A stretch of DNA of 64,000 bases from Narthecium ossifragum. Taxonomy: Eukaryota; Streptophyta; Magnoliopsida; Dioscoreales; Nartheciaceae. The position numbers and the translations under genes were made by a program. The stretch's first letter is position 1. Every line of letters starts with the position of its first letter. Below the pieces are notes generated by a model. That model had not been told where the DNA came from, made no database searches, and saw only the letters and a list, made by a program, of their open reading frames with translations. The stretch spans positions 5,060,896-5,124,895 of the forward strand of contig OY986963.1 of NCBI GenBank assembly GCA_963920575.1, given 5' to 3'. Positions 22,062 to 32,924 of this stretch are shown here, piece after piece.

Positions 22062-22642
22062 TGTTGTAGGTCGGCTCGAATGAGCCTAAGTTGATACAGG
22101 ACAAGAAGATAAACCGGCGCTCCCAAGGCAGTCGAAACGCATCCGGTTTCCGTCAGTTCGAATCAGATCTCCGGACGATCGTGACCGTCGGATAGGCATA
22201 ACTTTTGATCACGGTGACCGATCGGGGCGTATGATGTGTCAAAACGACCGGCTCGTCGAGTCCTACAAGAATCATCGGGGATCGATAGATCCACCATGAC
22301 CCAAGGCGTCTCGACTCCAAATTTCTTAAGCTTATGCCCGAAAATTCATGTTTTAGTAAAACTTTCATTTTTTTGCGGCTTTTCTTTAATTATGACTTTC
22401 CATATTTGGCAGTTTCGGGATTAGTTTGATTGGTAGTTTGATTGAGGATTAGTTGTGTGAGTCCATTTGTAAGTGGGTTTCTCCTTAGCTTATAAAAAAG
22501 GAGTTTTCGGGTTTGTAGTTCCATAGTTTTTTTCAGATTAATAAAAATTTCAAATAGTTTTCTCCTCTTGAGAATTCTAATTTTCTCTCCCATAGAGAGG
22601 ACGGTTGTTTCTCCCGACGAGAGGCTTTCATGCTCACCTGCA
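22062..22642 (+). repeat. probable solo LTR
   Basis: The unit runs from TGTTGTAGGTCGGC to CTCACCTGCA with TG...CA ends. It has a TATA-like CTTATAAAAAAGG near 22488 and AATAAAAATT downstream. CCATA occurs at 22056-22060 and 22643-22647, which is a 5-bp duplication if one extra T at the left end belongs to the element. No internal domain is present. Confidence 0.55.
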
Positions 22643-22886
22643 CCATAAGTCCTCACAAATGAACAGGAACTTGATCAATATCTTTGCTCAGATACGTTGT
22701 TACTCTAACCACTCAGTTTAAAAGCAAGCCCTTAAGCAACCAAAGTTTTATATTTTGACAACTCAGTGAACACATGTTAATTTGGCATTAGAGAGACAAT
22801 ATATGATATATATATATATATAGTTTATAGAAAATAGATATGACCCATGAGTGGCATATCAATTAGCAGGCAGCCTGCATGGGACT

Positions 22887-25800
22887 GCAGTGGCGGAGGG
22901 GCGAGGGGGGCGGGGCGACGCCGGAACCCCCCCCCCCCCCCCGACCCTTCACCTCCTCCACGAGTCACGAGACTCATGAGTGACCCACTGACCCTTCACC
23001 TCCTCGGACTCGGACTAGTCGCTAGACCCGCGCCCACCCCTTCGCCTCCTCTCCTCCTCATCCCCAACTCCGCGGCTCCGCCATCCTCGCCTGATGCCGG
23101 CTTACCGCTCCTCTCTTCCCAGCCCCAACCCATCCCTCCTGACGCCGCCCTTCTCCAGTTCTCCTGGTCCACCGCGGCACCGCCTCATAGTCATCGACGT
23201 CACCGTGGCACTGCCACCTCATCCGGCTCCAGCGACGCCCTTCGTCCTCCCATTCCTCCACCGCTCCACGGACCACGGGTCCACGGGCCACGGCCGCCTC
23301 CTCTCTGTTGCATAGATAACAGAGGAGAAGCACTGAAGGTCTGAAGCAGAGTAGGCAGCCATGTATGTTTTTTTTTTATTTGATTTAGTTAATTATTTGT
23401 TAATGTTAGAATTTATAATTTATTAGTTTGATTTAGTTACTTATTTATTTGTTAGGATTTAGTTAATTATTTGATAATTTATAAAATATTTATAATTGAT
23501 TAGTTTGATTTCTAATTGTTGTATTTTTATTTATATATTTATTTTGTTTTATTTAGATAATGGATAAGTTTGTGATAAAAAAACCACGAAGCGGACCAAG
23601 CGGTGAATCGTCTAATGCTCATGACTTACATATTACTTCAGAGAATACTAGTTCAAAAAAACCCCAACTAGTTTAATTAATTCGAATGATATTATTGGTG
23701 ACCCAGGGTTAAATCACTTGAATGATATTGTTGGTGACCCAGGGTTGCGTAAACCTATTGAAACATATGATGTTGGGATTAGAGATGAAATTGGTAGGGG
23801 TACTTGATCAAAGGCCATTGTCAACCGTTTGGTCATAATTTTCCCAAGAAAAAATATAGAAAAGATATGAGGAGTTTTAGAGAGACATGGTTTAAAGACT
23901 ATGAGTGATTGGAATACAGTGTATCAAAGGATGCGGCGTATTGTTTATGGTGTTATATGTTTAGGAAATCTCAAGGAGAACAAGGCGGAGGAGATGTGTT
24001 TACATGTACAGGATTCAACAATTGGAAAAAGGCAATAGAAAATTTGGTGAACATGTTGGTGCCTATAATAGTTTTCACAATGAAGCTAGAGAAAAATATG
24101 AAATACTCAGAAATCAGCGGCAAAGTGTGTCGCACATATTTTCCGCACATGGGCATGACCAAGAGAATGCATATCACATTCGTTTAACAGCGGTTTAGAT
24201 TGCATTCGTTTTCTTTTGGTGCAGGGATTAGCTTTTCATGGTCATGATGAGTCTGAGAGTTTATTGAGAAAAGGCAACTTTCTTGAACTTTTGGAATGGT
24301 ACAGCTTACGTGATACAAAGATTGCTAAAACAGTTATGGTTAATGCCCCTGGAAACAACCAAATGACTTCTCCGAAAACTCAAAAGGAATTGGTGAATGC
24401 TTGTGCAACGGAGACCACACTTGTGATCATTAATGATATTGGGGAAGGATTTTTTTCTCTTCTGGTTGATGAGTCGTGAGATAATTCAGTGAAGGAGCAA
24501 ATGGCAGTGGTTTTAAGATATGTGAACAAATGTGGACAAATAATTGAAAGGTTTCTTGGTGTGGAACATGTTGCTGACACTCGCTCTCAATCTTTAAAAA
24601 ATGCTATAGACGGATTGTTTGCAAAACACGGGTTATCAATATCCAGATTGAGAGGTCAAGGGTATGATGGGGCATCAAACATGCGAGGGGAGTTCAATGG
24701 GTTAAAGTCGCTTATTTTGCGGGACAATCCTTCTGCTATCTATATCCATTGTTTTGCCAACCAACTTCAATTGGTTGTTGTGGCTATTGCAAAGAATAAC
24801 TTACAAGTTTGTGATTTTTTTAATTACACTTGTTTGATTGTGAATATGGTCGGAGCTTCTTGTAAAAGAAAAGATACTCTTCGCCAAAGTCATCATGAGA
24901 ATTTAGTGAATCGGTTGGACAAGGGAGAGACTTCTAGTGGAAGAGGCAAAAATCAAGAAATCAGTCTCGCACGACCAGGTGATTACTAGATAATTACTAA
25001 ATCTCTTCAAATATTTTATTTCTTTTTTTATAAGTTTTTAATTCCCATAATATTGTAGGTGATACTCGTTGGGGTTCACATCACCTTACAATAATCCGTC
25101 TTTTCACTATATGGTCATCAGTGTTGGAAGTGCTTGAAAACATAAAAGATGATGGAGTTCAGTCAGAACAAAGATCCATGGCTATGAGTTTGATGGATAA
25201 GATGGAAAGCTTTGAGTTTGTATTCACTATGCATTTGATGAGGGATATAATGGGAATTACGAATGAATTGTCACAGGTCTTGCAGCGAAAGGATCAAGAC
25301 ATAGTTAATGCTATGAGTTTGGTTGGAGTAGTGAAGGAACGGTTGCAGGATTTCAGGGAGACAAAATGGAATGAATTTTTGGAAGAAGTCAAAACTTTCT
25401 GTGTCGATAATTCTATTAGTGTACCAAATATGGAAGATATTATACCAACTCGCAGCCATTCGAGGCGTGGAGGGCAAAATATTACTCATATGCACCATTT
25501 TTGTGTTGAAGTATTTTTCCAAGTTATTGATTTCATCGCTCAAGAGATGAATCATCGTTTCACAGAAGCAAGTACAGAGTTACTTCTTTACATAGCATGC
25601 CTTGATCCAAGAAACTCATTCTCAGCATTTGACCATGCTAAGTTATGTCGTCTTGCTGAACTTTATGAAGAGGATTTCACAGCAGCTGATCGTATGATCC
25701 TTAAAGATCAGCTTAACACCTACATTAGAGATGTTAGAAGAAATGATGATTTTTCTGGACTTCAAGATATTGGAAGTCTTGTTGTAAAGATGGTTGAGAC

Positions 25801-26242
25801 TAGAAAAAATGCTCTATTTCCATTGGTTTATCTTCTTATTGAGTTGACATTGGTCTTACTAGTTGCGACTGCAATCGTTGAGAGAGTCTTCTCTTCGATG
25901 AAGATTGTCAAGTCTGATTTACTTAATAAGATGGGGGATGACTGGATGAATGATTGCATGGTGGTATACATCGAGCGGGAAATTTTTGAAACTATTGAGA
26001 ACGAAATCATTTTGCAATATTTTCAAAAAAATACAAAAGTGTAGGATCCAACTTCCACCTCTCAATCGAAGCACATAGCACGGTACGTATATTTTAATAT
26101 TTATATTATTTTTATTCCTTAATATTTGATATTGTAATTCTAAGGTATTTTTTGCATTACTTAAAAGAAAAAAAATTGATCATTTTGCTTTAGATTTCGC
26201 CCCCCCCCCCCCCCCCTAAATCTCATCATGGTTCCGCCACTG
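22887..26242 (+). mobile_element. hAT transposon with 8-bp target duplication
   Basis: Terminal inverted repeats CAGTGGCGGA (left, about 22888-22897) and TCCGCCACTG (right, 26233-26242) are flanked by ATGGGACT at 22879-22886 and 26243-26250, the 8-bp duplication expected of hAT elements. One extra G at the left end makes the termini slightly asymmetric. G- and C-homopolymers lie inside both ends. A transposase pseudogene is inside. The first about 600 bp are GC-rich and carry no recognisable domain. Confidence 0.9.
23560..26044 (+). pseudogene. hAT transposase (TTF-type zinc finger / hAT dimerisation), broken
   Basis: The coding sequence starts at ATG 23560 (MDKFVIKKPRSG) after a tttag acceptor. 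A zinc-finger-like part reads YCLWCYMFRKSQGE and FTCTGFNNWKKA; the middle has LRGQGYDGASNMRGEFNGLK and the C-terminus VATAIVERVFSSMKIVKSDL, the hAT dimerisation region. Frameshifts are visible near 23660 (A7/C4 run), near 24040 and near 24190, and an in-frame TGA at 24477-24479 follows SLLVDES. A probable intron (about 24982-25057) joins ARPGD to TRWGSHH. The last segment (25121-26044) is open for 307 codons. It encodes no working transposase but shows the whole family architecture. Confidence 0.88.
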
Positions 26243-26634
26243 ATGGGACTTCATGGCCTATAATTATTCATAACTAGGTTATAAACACTCGTGGAAATTA
26301 GTTCAGACACGTATGTAGAATTTTTTACACACGCATCTTATAATTATACTCGTGCTTCTATAACTTACCCCTCGGCCTCTGGTGTGAGTCCGTTAATCGT
26401 CATCTCTTGAACCAGTTGAGCTAGTTCTTTATCTTCGCTGGGACATGGTTCAAGAGGTGTATTCAGATCAATGCCATGCAGTATGTGGGGAATAGTTGCT
26501 GGCTCTAACAGTAAGACGTCGCTGTTCGAACTGAGACAGTGTGGAATGCGTTAGAATGTGAGAAAACTACCTTATTCTTCAGTGAGCATGTGTGGAGAGG
26601 TTTCTACGGTGAACTATTTTGACGAATAAAACTG

Positions 26635-26830
26635 AGACGTCCGAAGGTAGAGAATATGAGGCAGTGGAAACGGAGGAGAGATGAAAGAATAAGGGAGAAG
26701 AGTGGAAACGGAAAAGAGAAGAGGAAGCGGTGGAAAGGGAGGAGAGGAGGCAGTGGAAAGGGATGAGAGATGAAAGGATAAGGGAGAATAGAAGAGAAGG
26801 CAGTGGAGAGGGAGAAGAGAAGATGGCGGG
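26635..26830. repeat. degenerate GA-rich tandem repeat
   Basis: Units like GGCAGTGGAAAGGGAGGAGAG and GAGATGAAAGRATAAGGGAGAA recur in alternation. Copies vary in length; no exact period. Confidence 0.6.
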
Positions 26831-27184
26831 AGGAGCCATGCCCGCCGAGAGGGAGGATGAGACTTGGGGAAGACACGACGGGATGTTTTTTCTTTTTTTA
26901 ACCTCAAATTTCTGCCATTAATTGTGGTGGTGATGATGAGTTGCAGAGGAAAAACAGGCATAGGAGGGGTAAAAGGGGGTTAATATGATTAGGGGTCCTC
27001 AATTGTAAAAAAAAACTTTTGGGGGTCTCATTCTGTCAAATGTAAACATCATAGGTCCAATTTGATAAAAACTTCCCATCCAAAACTTCCCATCCACAAC
27101 TTGTACTTCACATTATTTAACTATTCACCCTACCAGAATCTTGGCAATGAAACTAACAGTCAGAAAAAGGAAGTCTTCCAAACT

Positions 27185-27440
27185 GGTTATGTATATATAG
27201 ATATATATTATGAATATATATTTTATGTGTATATTTTTATGTAATATACCTAAAAATATCTCTGTGTATTATAGATTTATGTGTATATGGACATATATTA
27301 CAAATATATTTTCGCTGTGTATTTTTTTTATGTACGTTTATGTATATATTACATATTTATGTATATATATATTTAATATTATTATGTGAATATGTTGTAT
27401 ATATTGTAGATTTATGTTATTATGTGGATATGTTCTTTTT
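27185..27440. repeat. AT-rich low-complexity stretch (TATGTATATA)
   Basis: Imperfect TATATG/TATGTA repeats with poly-T; typical low-complexity intergenic DNA. Confidence 0.6.
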
Positions 27441-27739
27441 AACTCACAGTTATGCAGAAAATTATTTAGTCACGTATCCTTGTATCTCTCTATGGTTCTT
27501 CTTTCCAATGAATTCATTCCGTGAATCATCACTAAAGCCACGTAAGGTACCTTGAGCCCGATGTACGCATTAGATAAATCATGTAAGTCGTTGGCAGACG
27601 AGCAAAAGAACATTAAGGAAGAAAGTAAGAACATACAATAGATGAAAAGTAGATACAAGTCGTTGATTGATGATGAACTCCATGAATATGAATTAAAAAG
27701 GAATATATAAAATTTCTCTTCTTAGATCTATATATATCT

Positions 27740-28330
27740 TCTGATATAAAGTCTGCATATCTCCAGAAACATAGCATCTACCTCTATAAGAAGAAATTAT
27801 AACATCAAAGATAAAAAAATTAAAAAAATGCTCAATTAGTAAAATTCCCTTCTAAATTAAAAGTTTTAAATCAGTGGGCAATCTCATATGTCCCTAATAA
27901 GGATATCTATAAAATTGGATTTCTTGATCTAAAACCGCTAATAGCGATCAAGACTATCGAAAAGACAATAACAATTGATCAAGAAGATCATACCAACAAG
28001 CTAATGTCTGATGAAGATCTTGATCATTATATGGATAAGTATAATTATATGCATATTAGGTTAATACAAGCGGCATATAAGCCATTAACTTTTATAAAAA
28101 TTGAATGCATCTATTCTCTCATGTTTAAGAGACTCTTGATGTTTAAATTGGTCTCAATCCATAATGGGAATAATTGAGACAAGTTTTAGTCATCAACCTG
28201 TATACTTTCACGTATACCCTAATTTGAGTTTATGTATGACAGATCCAAATATATTAGAAGCTACGGGTATGAATGGTAAAACTAATCAAGCTAGAACACA
28301 ACAGTTTCAATTAAAACAGATTTCCAAAAA
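27740..28330 (+). pseudogene. endogenous pararetrovirus fragment, movement-protein region
   Basis: Plus-strand frames give a stretch containing LKVLNQWAISYVPNKDIYKI, then, in pieces interrupted by a frameshift near 28165, a segment with YFHVYPNLSLCMTDPNILEA. This order and wording fit the 30K-superfamily movement protein of Caulimoviridae, the plant pararetroviruses that are often found integrated in plant genomes. There is no intact start, no polymerase region beside it, and the frame is broken, so this is a dead integrated remnant. Borders are approximate. The genus cannot be decided by eye. A chance match is unlikely given several conserved-looking blocks in the right order, but it rests on recognition, not on a search. 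Confidence 0.65.
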
Positions 28331-29160
28331 TTAATCAAGGAAAGGTTGCTTAAATCTAGATTAAATCCAAATAAAATCCAATAAAACTTCAATCAGTCAC
28401 TAAGCATACCTACGAGCATCATCTAGCATAAAGAAATCAAGGAAACAATGAATCAAACAACCTAGAACACCTAAACAAAGGTTTAGGTTAAGAATCCTAC
28501 CTCTATACGCTAATCCTTGATTAATCTTAACTACGATGGTGTAGATCATTTCCTACCCTTGCCGTCGACGCCTTCAAGCCACTAGAACTGTCTCCCTTGC
28601 GAAACCTTAGCGACGGTGAAGAGAAGAAGGAAAAAAGAAGAAAAACAAGGGATTCGCGGGGTACTTATATCATCCGTGTCTGATCGATCGCATAAAGCTG
28701 CGATTGGTAGGACTAGGTCGGTTCACTTGACATCTCAGCATCGGCACCCTCCAGTCCAATCGGTCGCTCGCTCTAGGGAGCGACCTTCTAGGAGCAATCG
28801 ATCGCTCTTGGGTTGAAGGTTGTCCTAAAGACAAGCCTTCGCGTTCGAACTCAGATTTTTCGATCCCAAACCCGCCTAGGGTTCTAACAAACACATTTAT
28901 CATTCATAATCCCGTATATGCACCACGCGGGTGTGAAACTGACCGACAAAACACAATTTATCAAATTGCCCTTGGGGTCCCAAAATCAACAATGCGATCA
29001 ACTGATCACGCTCGACGCGGAAACATGCCAACAGGACGCGGCCCCCTGACCTACGCAGTCGAGCCAGCCTGGAGGAACGGGTTCTCACAAGATTATTCTA
29101 ATGAATGAAAGTGTTCTAAATCATAATAAGGTTCACGAAATCCCTATAGAGAATCATGAC
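28331..29160. other. intergenic, no gene seen
   Basis: Mixed AT-rich DNA and a GC-rich patch (28560-29090) rich in CGATCG. Frames in the patch have no family features. Confidence 0.4.
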
Positions 29161-29177
29161 TCGAATCAAATGAGCAT

Positions 29178-29441
29178 TTGAGAGAAAATTCCCTCAAGCT
29201 TATGAAAAAACAAATTATGCATAAGTGCTATGAATATTTGAAAAATGAATTCACTAGTAATTTTGTTTCTTTAGATAGAAAATCTATTAGATCAGATAAC
29301 AACACGCAAGATGCTCATGATCCCTATGCAACAAAAAAAGATGAATGTAAAGCACTATGGGATCAAATCGTGATCAGAAGAATCTGTGGACGAGGACGAT
29401 TTAGTGGAGTCCCCTTCGCTAGTAGAGCATCCACCAACTAA
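29178..29441 (+). other. unrecognised open frame
   Basis: An 87-codon frame starting MRENSLKLMKKQIMHKCYEY has ordinary amino-acid composition, unlike the low-complexity frames nearby. It is 0.85 kb downstream of the pararetrovirus fragment and could be another part of it or of a transposon gene. I do not recognise it. Confidence 0.25.
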
Positions 29442-29726
29442 TACGAAGGACAGTAATGCAAGCAGGAAGAATCTTCCTGTTGGATAAGGCAACAATTAAA
29501 GGCCATTTGAATGACCACAAATCATTCAGTACACACAGTGACGGGCCCCTCTCACTAGCAAAAAAAATATTTTTTTCAACCGATATGATGTAAAGGAAAA
29601 GAATCCTTTTATTAAAAAGATTCTTTCCTTAGTTCTAATAAATATGAAAATAAACTTGATGTGACTCATGCCGCCATCAAACATTTTATTCCTATCTCTT
29701 TTCCATTGAGTCCCTCTATATACAGG

Positions 29727-29910
29727 GCATGTTTGCTTCATGTGAAGTGGCCGGAAGTCACTTTTTTTAAGTGACTTCCGAGCCACTTCAGGTGTTTGGT
29801 TGCTCGGAAGTGGGGCTGAAGTGACTTCAGCCAGCCCCACTTCCAAGTCACTGTAGCCAAAACTGTCACTTCCCATTTCGACTTCCGATCTTTTTGGCAT
29901 GAAGTCATTT
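29727..29910. mobile_element. MITE-like palindrome-rich unit
   Basis: The stretch starts GGGCATGTTTGCTTC and is full of AAGTGACTTC / GAAGTCACTT palindromes, so it would fold strongly. One end resembles PIF-type MITE termini; the other is not clear. Confidence 0.45.
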
Positions 29911-30589
29911 GAAGTGAGAAATAATATTAATAATATTATATAGTAATCAAATATTAATATAAGTAGGTCTCACATATCATGTATCAGCTCGTGATTGATC
30001 CACGTCATCCAAAATAATATTATTTTTAATAATTTAATTTTAAAGTTATTAAATTATTAATATTTTAAAATTAAAATATTATTTTATTGTTTTAATTTTA
30101 ATATTTTAAGTGATAAATAATATTATTAATATTATGGGTATGCAATAGATAGGCCGTTGCAAGGCCCCGAATCCCAATGTCTTGTATCCTGCAAATTAAG
30201 TACCACGGTAGAATGGTGTTTGGTGACCTAATTTGAGAAGAAAGGAGGACGATCGAGGGGTGTGAGTGTTGGTGCCTTGGTGGAGTAGGTGCTAGGAAGT
30301 TAAACTTTACTAGGTAACGGTACTTCATCTCCTGTTTGAGATGTTTGGCAGCACAACTTTCGCATCTAAAGAGGCAGCAGTGGTTTAGTATAGGAGAGAG
30401 AACCAACGCGCGCCATGCATGCACTCTCACGGTTGGGTTAGTTAAAAAGGCTACCATTTGGGCACGAAGCATTGCTTAAGAGCACCGACAAGTACGAGTG
30501 TGGATTTGTGGACTATGATATAAAGATATAAACTCTCATCTTTCGCTGTCAGCTTAACGTTCTTGGATCATGTTAACCTTCTTGGATCA

Positions 30590-30822
30590 TGTTTTAGTAC
30601 GGGAATAAATTTTGAGAATAACCCTTAATCTGGGTTAAGGAGGGAATATTTCATAAATATTCTCAAATCCACTATAACACTACTTATTTCACACTTTATA
30701 TGCAAACACCGTTTTCCTTATTCCAAATAATTATTATAAAGTTATTTTCATTCTCCGCTCTATTTTTCCCTTATTTCAAGTAATCATTACAAGTAATCAT
30801 TATAAAGTTATCCCCGTACCAA
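30590..30822. mobile_element. MITE-like element, TTTxGTACGGG termini
   Basis: The left end TTTTAGTACGGGAATAAA and the reverse complement of the right end CATTTGGTACGGGGATAAC are imperfect inverted repeats around an AT-rich core. Confidence 0.5.
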
Positions 30823-30839
30823 ATGAGCGAATTCGAATA

Positions 30840-32389
30840 TTGTCTCCTTTTTTTTAAAAAAATCTTTTTCTTTCTTTACGAATCCTAGATAGATTGGTCG
30901 TATTGGTGGTATTAGCCAAAATAATGGCTAACTAATTAATGATTGTCATGTCAGTGTAATAAATATGGCCGATAAACTTTCAAAGGCAAATGAACGATGA
31001 TGTTCTAAAGTAAGCAAAAGATCATCACCCAAAAGAAAGAAACTATTATTTGAGGACGATGATGATCTTAGCAAAAGTAAGTTATCGACCATGAACGATG
31101 ATAATTTGAAGAGAAAACAAATATCAATTAAGAACAATGAAGATGGATGCAGGAAGAAAATATCGACCAAGAAGGGCTATGTAGCAATAATAGGAAAGCT
31201 CACCAACCAGACAGAATCTCCATCGGCCAAAGCATGAAGAAAGAAACAAGGTAACATCGGAGAATGTGGGACACGCGGCACATCAAGAGTGAAAGACGGG
31301 AGATCGCGGAGAACGTGCTAAGTAGGAGTTATCCAACTGCTCTAGTATAAATAATATTCTTCTTTCACCGTGTAATCTCTCTCGCAAAAACAACACAGAG
31401 CATGCGCGCCTTGATTTCTTACTGTTTTTCAGAATGTTTCATGTTCATTTAAGTTAGTTTTATTCAATAATATTATCATGTTTCTTCTATACTTAGCTTT
31501 TCTTTTCTACATAATGTAGTATTATTGTTCTTAGATGGATAATATAATATTAGGTTTTGTGATATTTTCCTCATCGTTTTTCCTTTACAGATTTATTTAC
31601 TGTTTTATGTAGAATAATTTAACTAAGGGATTTTTATATCTTAATCTAGATTAAGATAAACAACAGATTAAAATATATTTTCTCTGATTTAGTAATTTAG
31701 GATGATCTTTATTGCTTTCTAGATTAAAATATTAGTTTCTAGATTATTTCTTATTTACAGTAGATTAAGTTAAGATTAACTTAGGTTTAACCCTGATAAT
31801 TTGTTTTATTAGATTATTTAATTAGGTTCAATCCAGATTTCTATTTGACTTGACACCTTTGTTCGAACGTAGTTTGAAGGAGTTGGAATAAACCATAATC
31901 TCCTGATTCTTGAGTGTTAGGTAATTTTGACCTTGACTATTTGACCGATCAACGGTTAAATTTCCACACTAACATGTGGGTTTTCAAGTGTCTTAATATT
32001 CTTTAGGAATCCTAGCTTAATTTCTTTCTCTAGGAATCCTAGATAGGTCGGATTGGTGAGTTTTAAAGTTCCTCAATAGTAATCCTAACTTCTAATTAAG
32101 ACCCAAAGGCCATATATGAGTCCTTTAATAATGATCATAATTACTTCTAAGACCCAGAGGCCATAGCGGCCATATATGCAGATTGTGCTATGGAATTAGA
32201 TCCATCTATATTCTAGGGTGGCTTAGTTTGCAATACATTTTTTTTAGTCACGTCTTTTACCTCCAATCGACTTATTGGTGGCAAAATATTCCGATGTTAT
32301 CAACAAATTTGGTGGGGGTTCGGGGAGCGGATCCCAAGACCAAACCACTACGTAATTGCATGCGTTTGGCATGTATGTTTTGTACATGA
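30840..32389. other. intergenic, possible retroelement leader, no gene seen
   Basis: No coding frame is convincing. A TATAAATAA at about 31345-31353 preceded by a GC-richer stretch and followed by a CTCTCTCGC leader resembles an LTR or pararetrovirus promoter, but nothing beside it confirms that. Confidence 0.3.
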
Positions 32390-32924
32390 GAGCATCTCCA
32401 ACCGGTCTCAAAATGATAGGAAAAAATTAGAACTTTGGAGTGCTCAACAAGATAACGAAATCATATTAAAAAATTTGGATAATATCAGTGATACTTCGGA
32501 ACGTGAATATTTTCAGCAGAAAAAACAAGCAATTTTGAATAGAAACATAAGGCAACCACAATGTGGAGGATCTTCAGCATTCGGAGCCTCGGAAGAGCTG
32601 AGTACGAAGGAAGTTAGTACATAGGTACTGGCTACGAAGGTGGTCAGTACAGAGGAGATCATTATGGAGAAGGCCAGTACGGAGGAAGCCAATATGGAGG
32701 AAGCCAATACGGGGGAGCTGGGTATGGAGGAGGTCAGCACGGAGGAAGTGCACGTGGGAGTGACAGTGAATTCGGCGATGACCTGCTGGAATATTAGTAT
32801 TTTTTATTTTATGTACTCTTTTTGATTATTAATTGCTGAAATGTAATGTTTTCTGTATTTTAGTTAATTATGTAATTGTTTCTTATATTTTCTGTAATTT
32901 TGTAATATTTTCTATATGATAGTT

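Larger units (their letters stand above)
26251..27740. other. intergenic with GA-rich and AT-rich repeats, no gene seen
   Basis: Between the hAT element and the pararetrovirus fragment I see purine-rich DNA (26630-26830) and a TATATA/TATGTA-rich stretch (27185-27440). Serine/leucine-rich minus-strand frames come from the purine-rich repeat. Confidence 0.5.

Noticed and set aside
26579..26961. Ser/Leu/Pro-rich minus-strand frames
   Set aside because: Translation of a GA-rich degenerate repeat.
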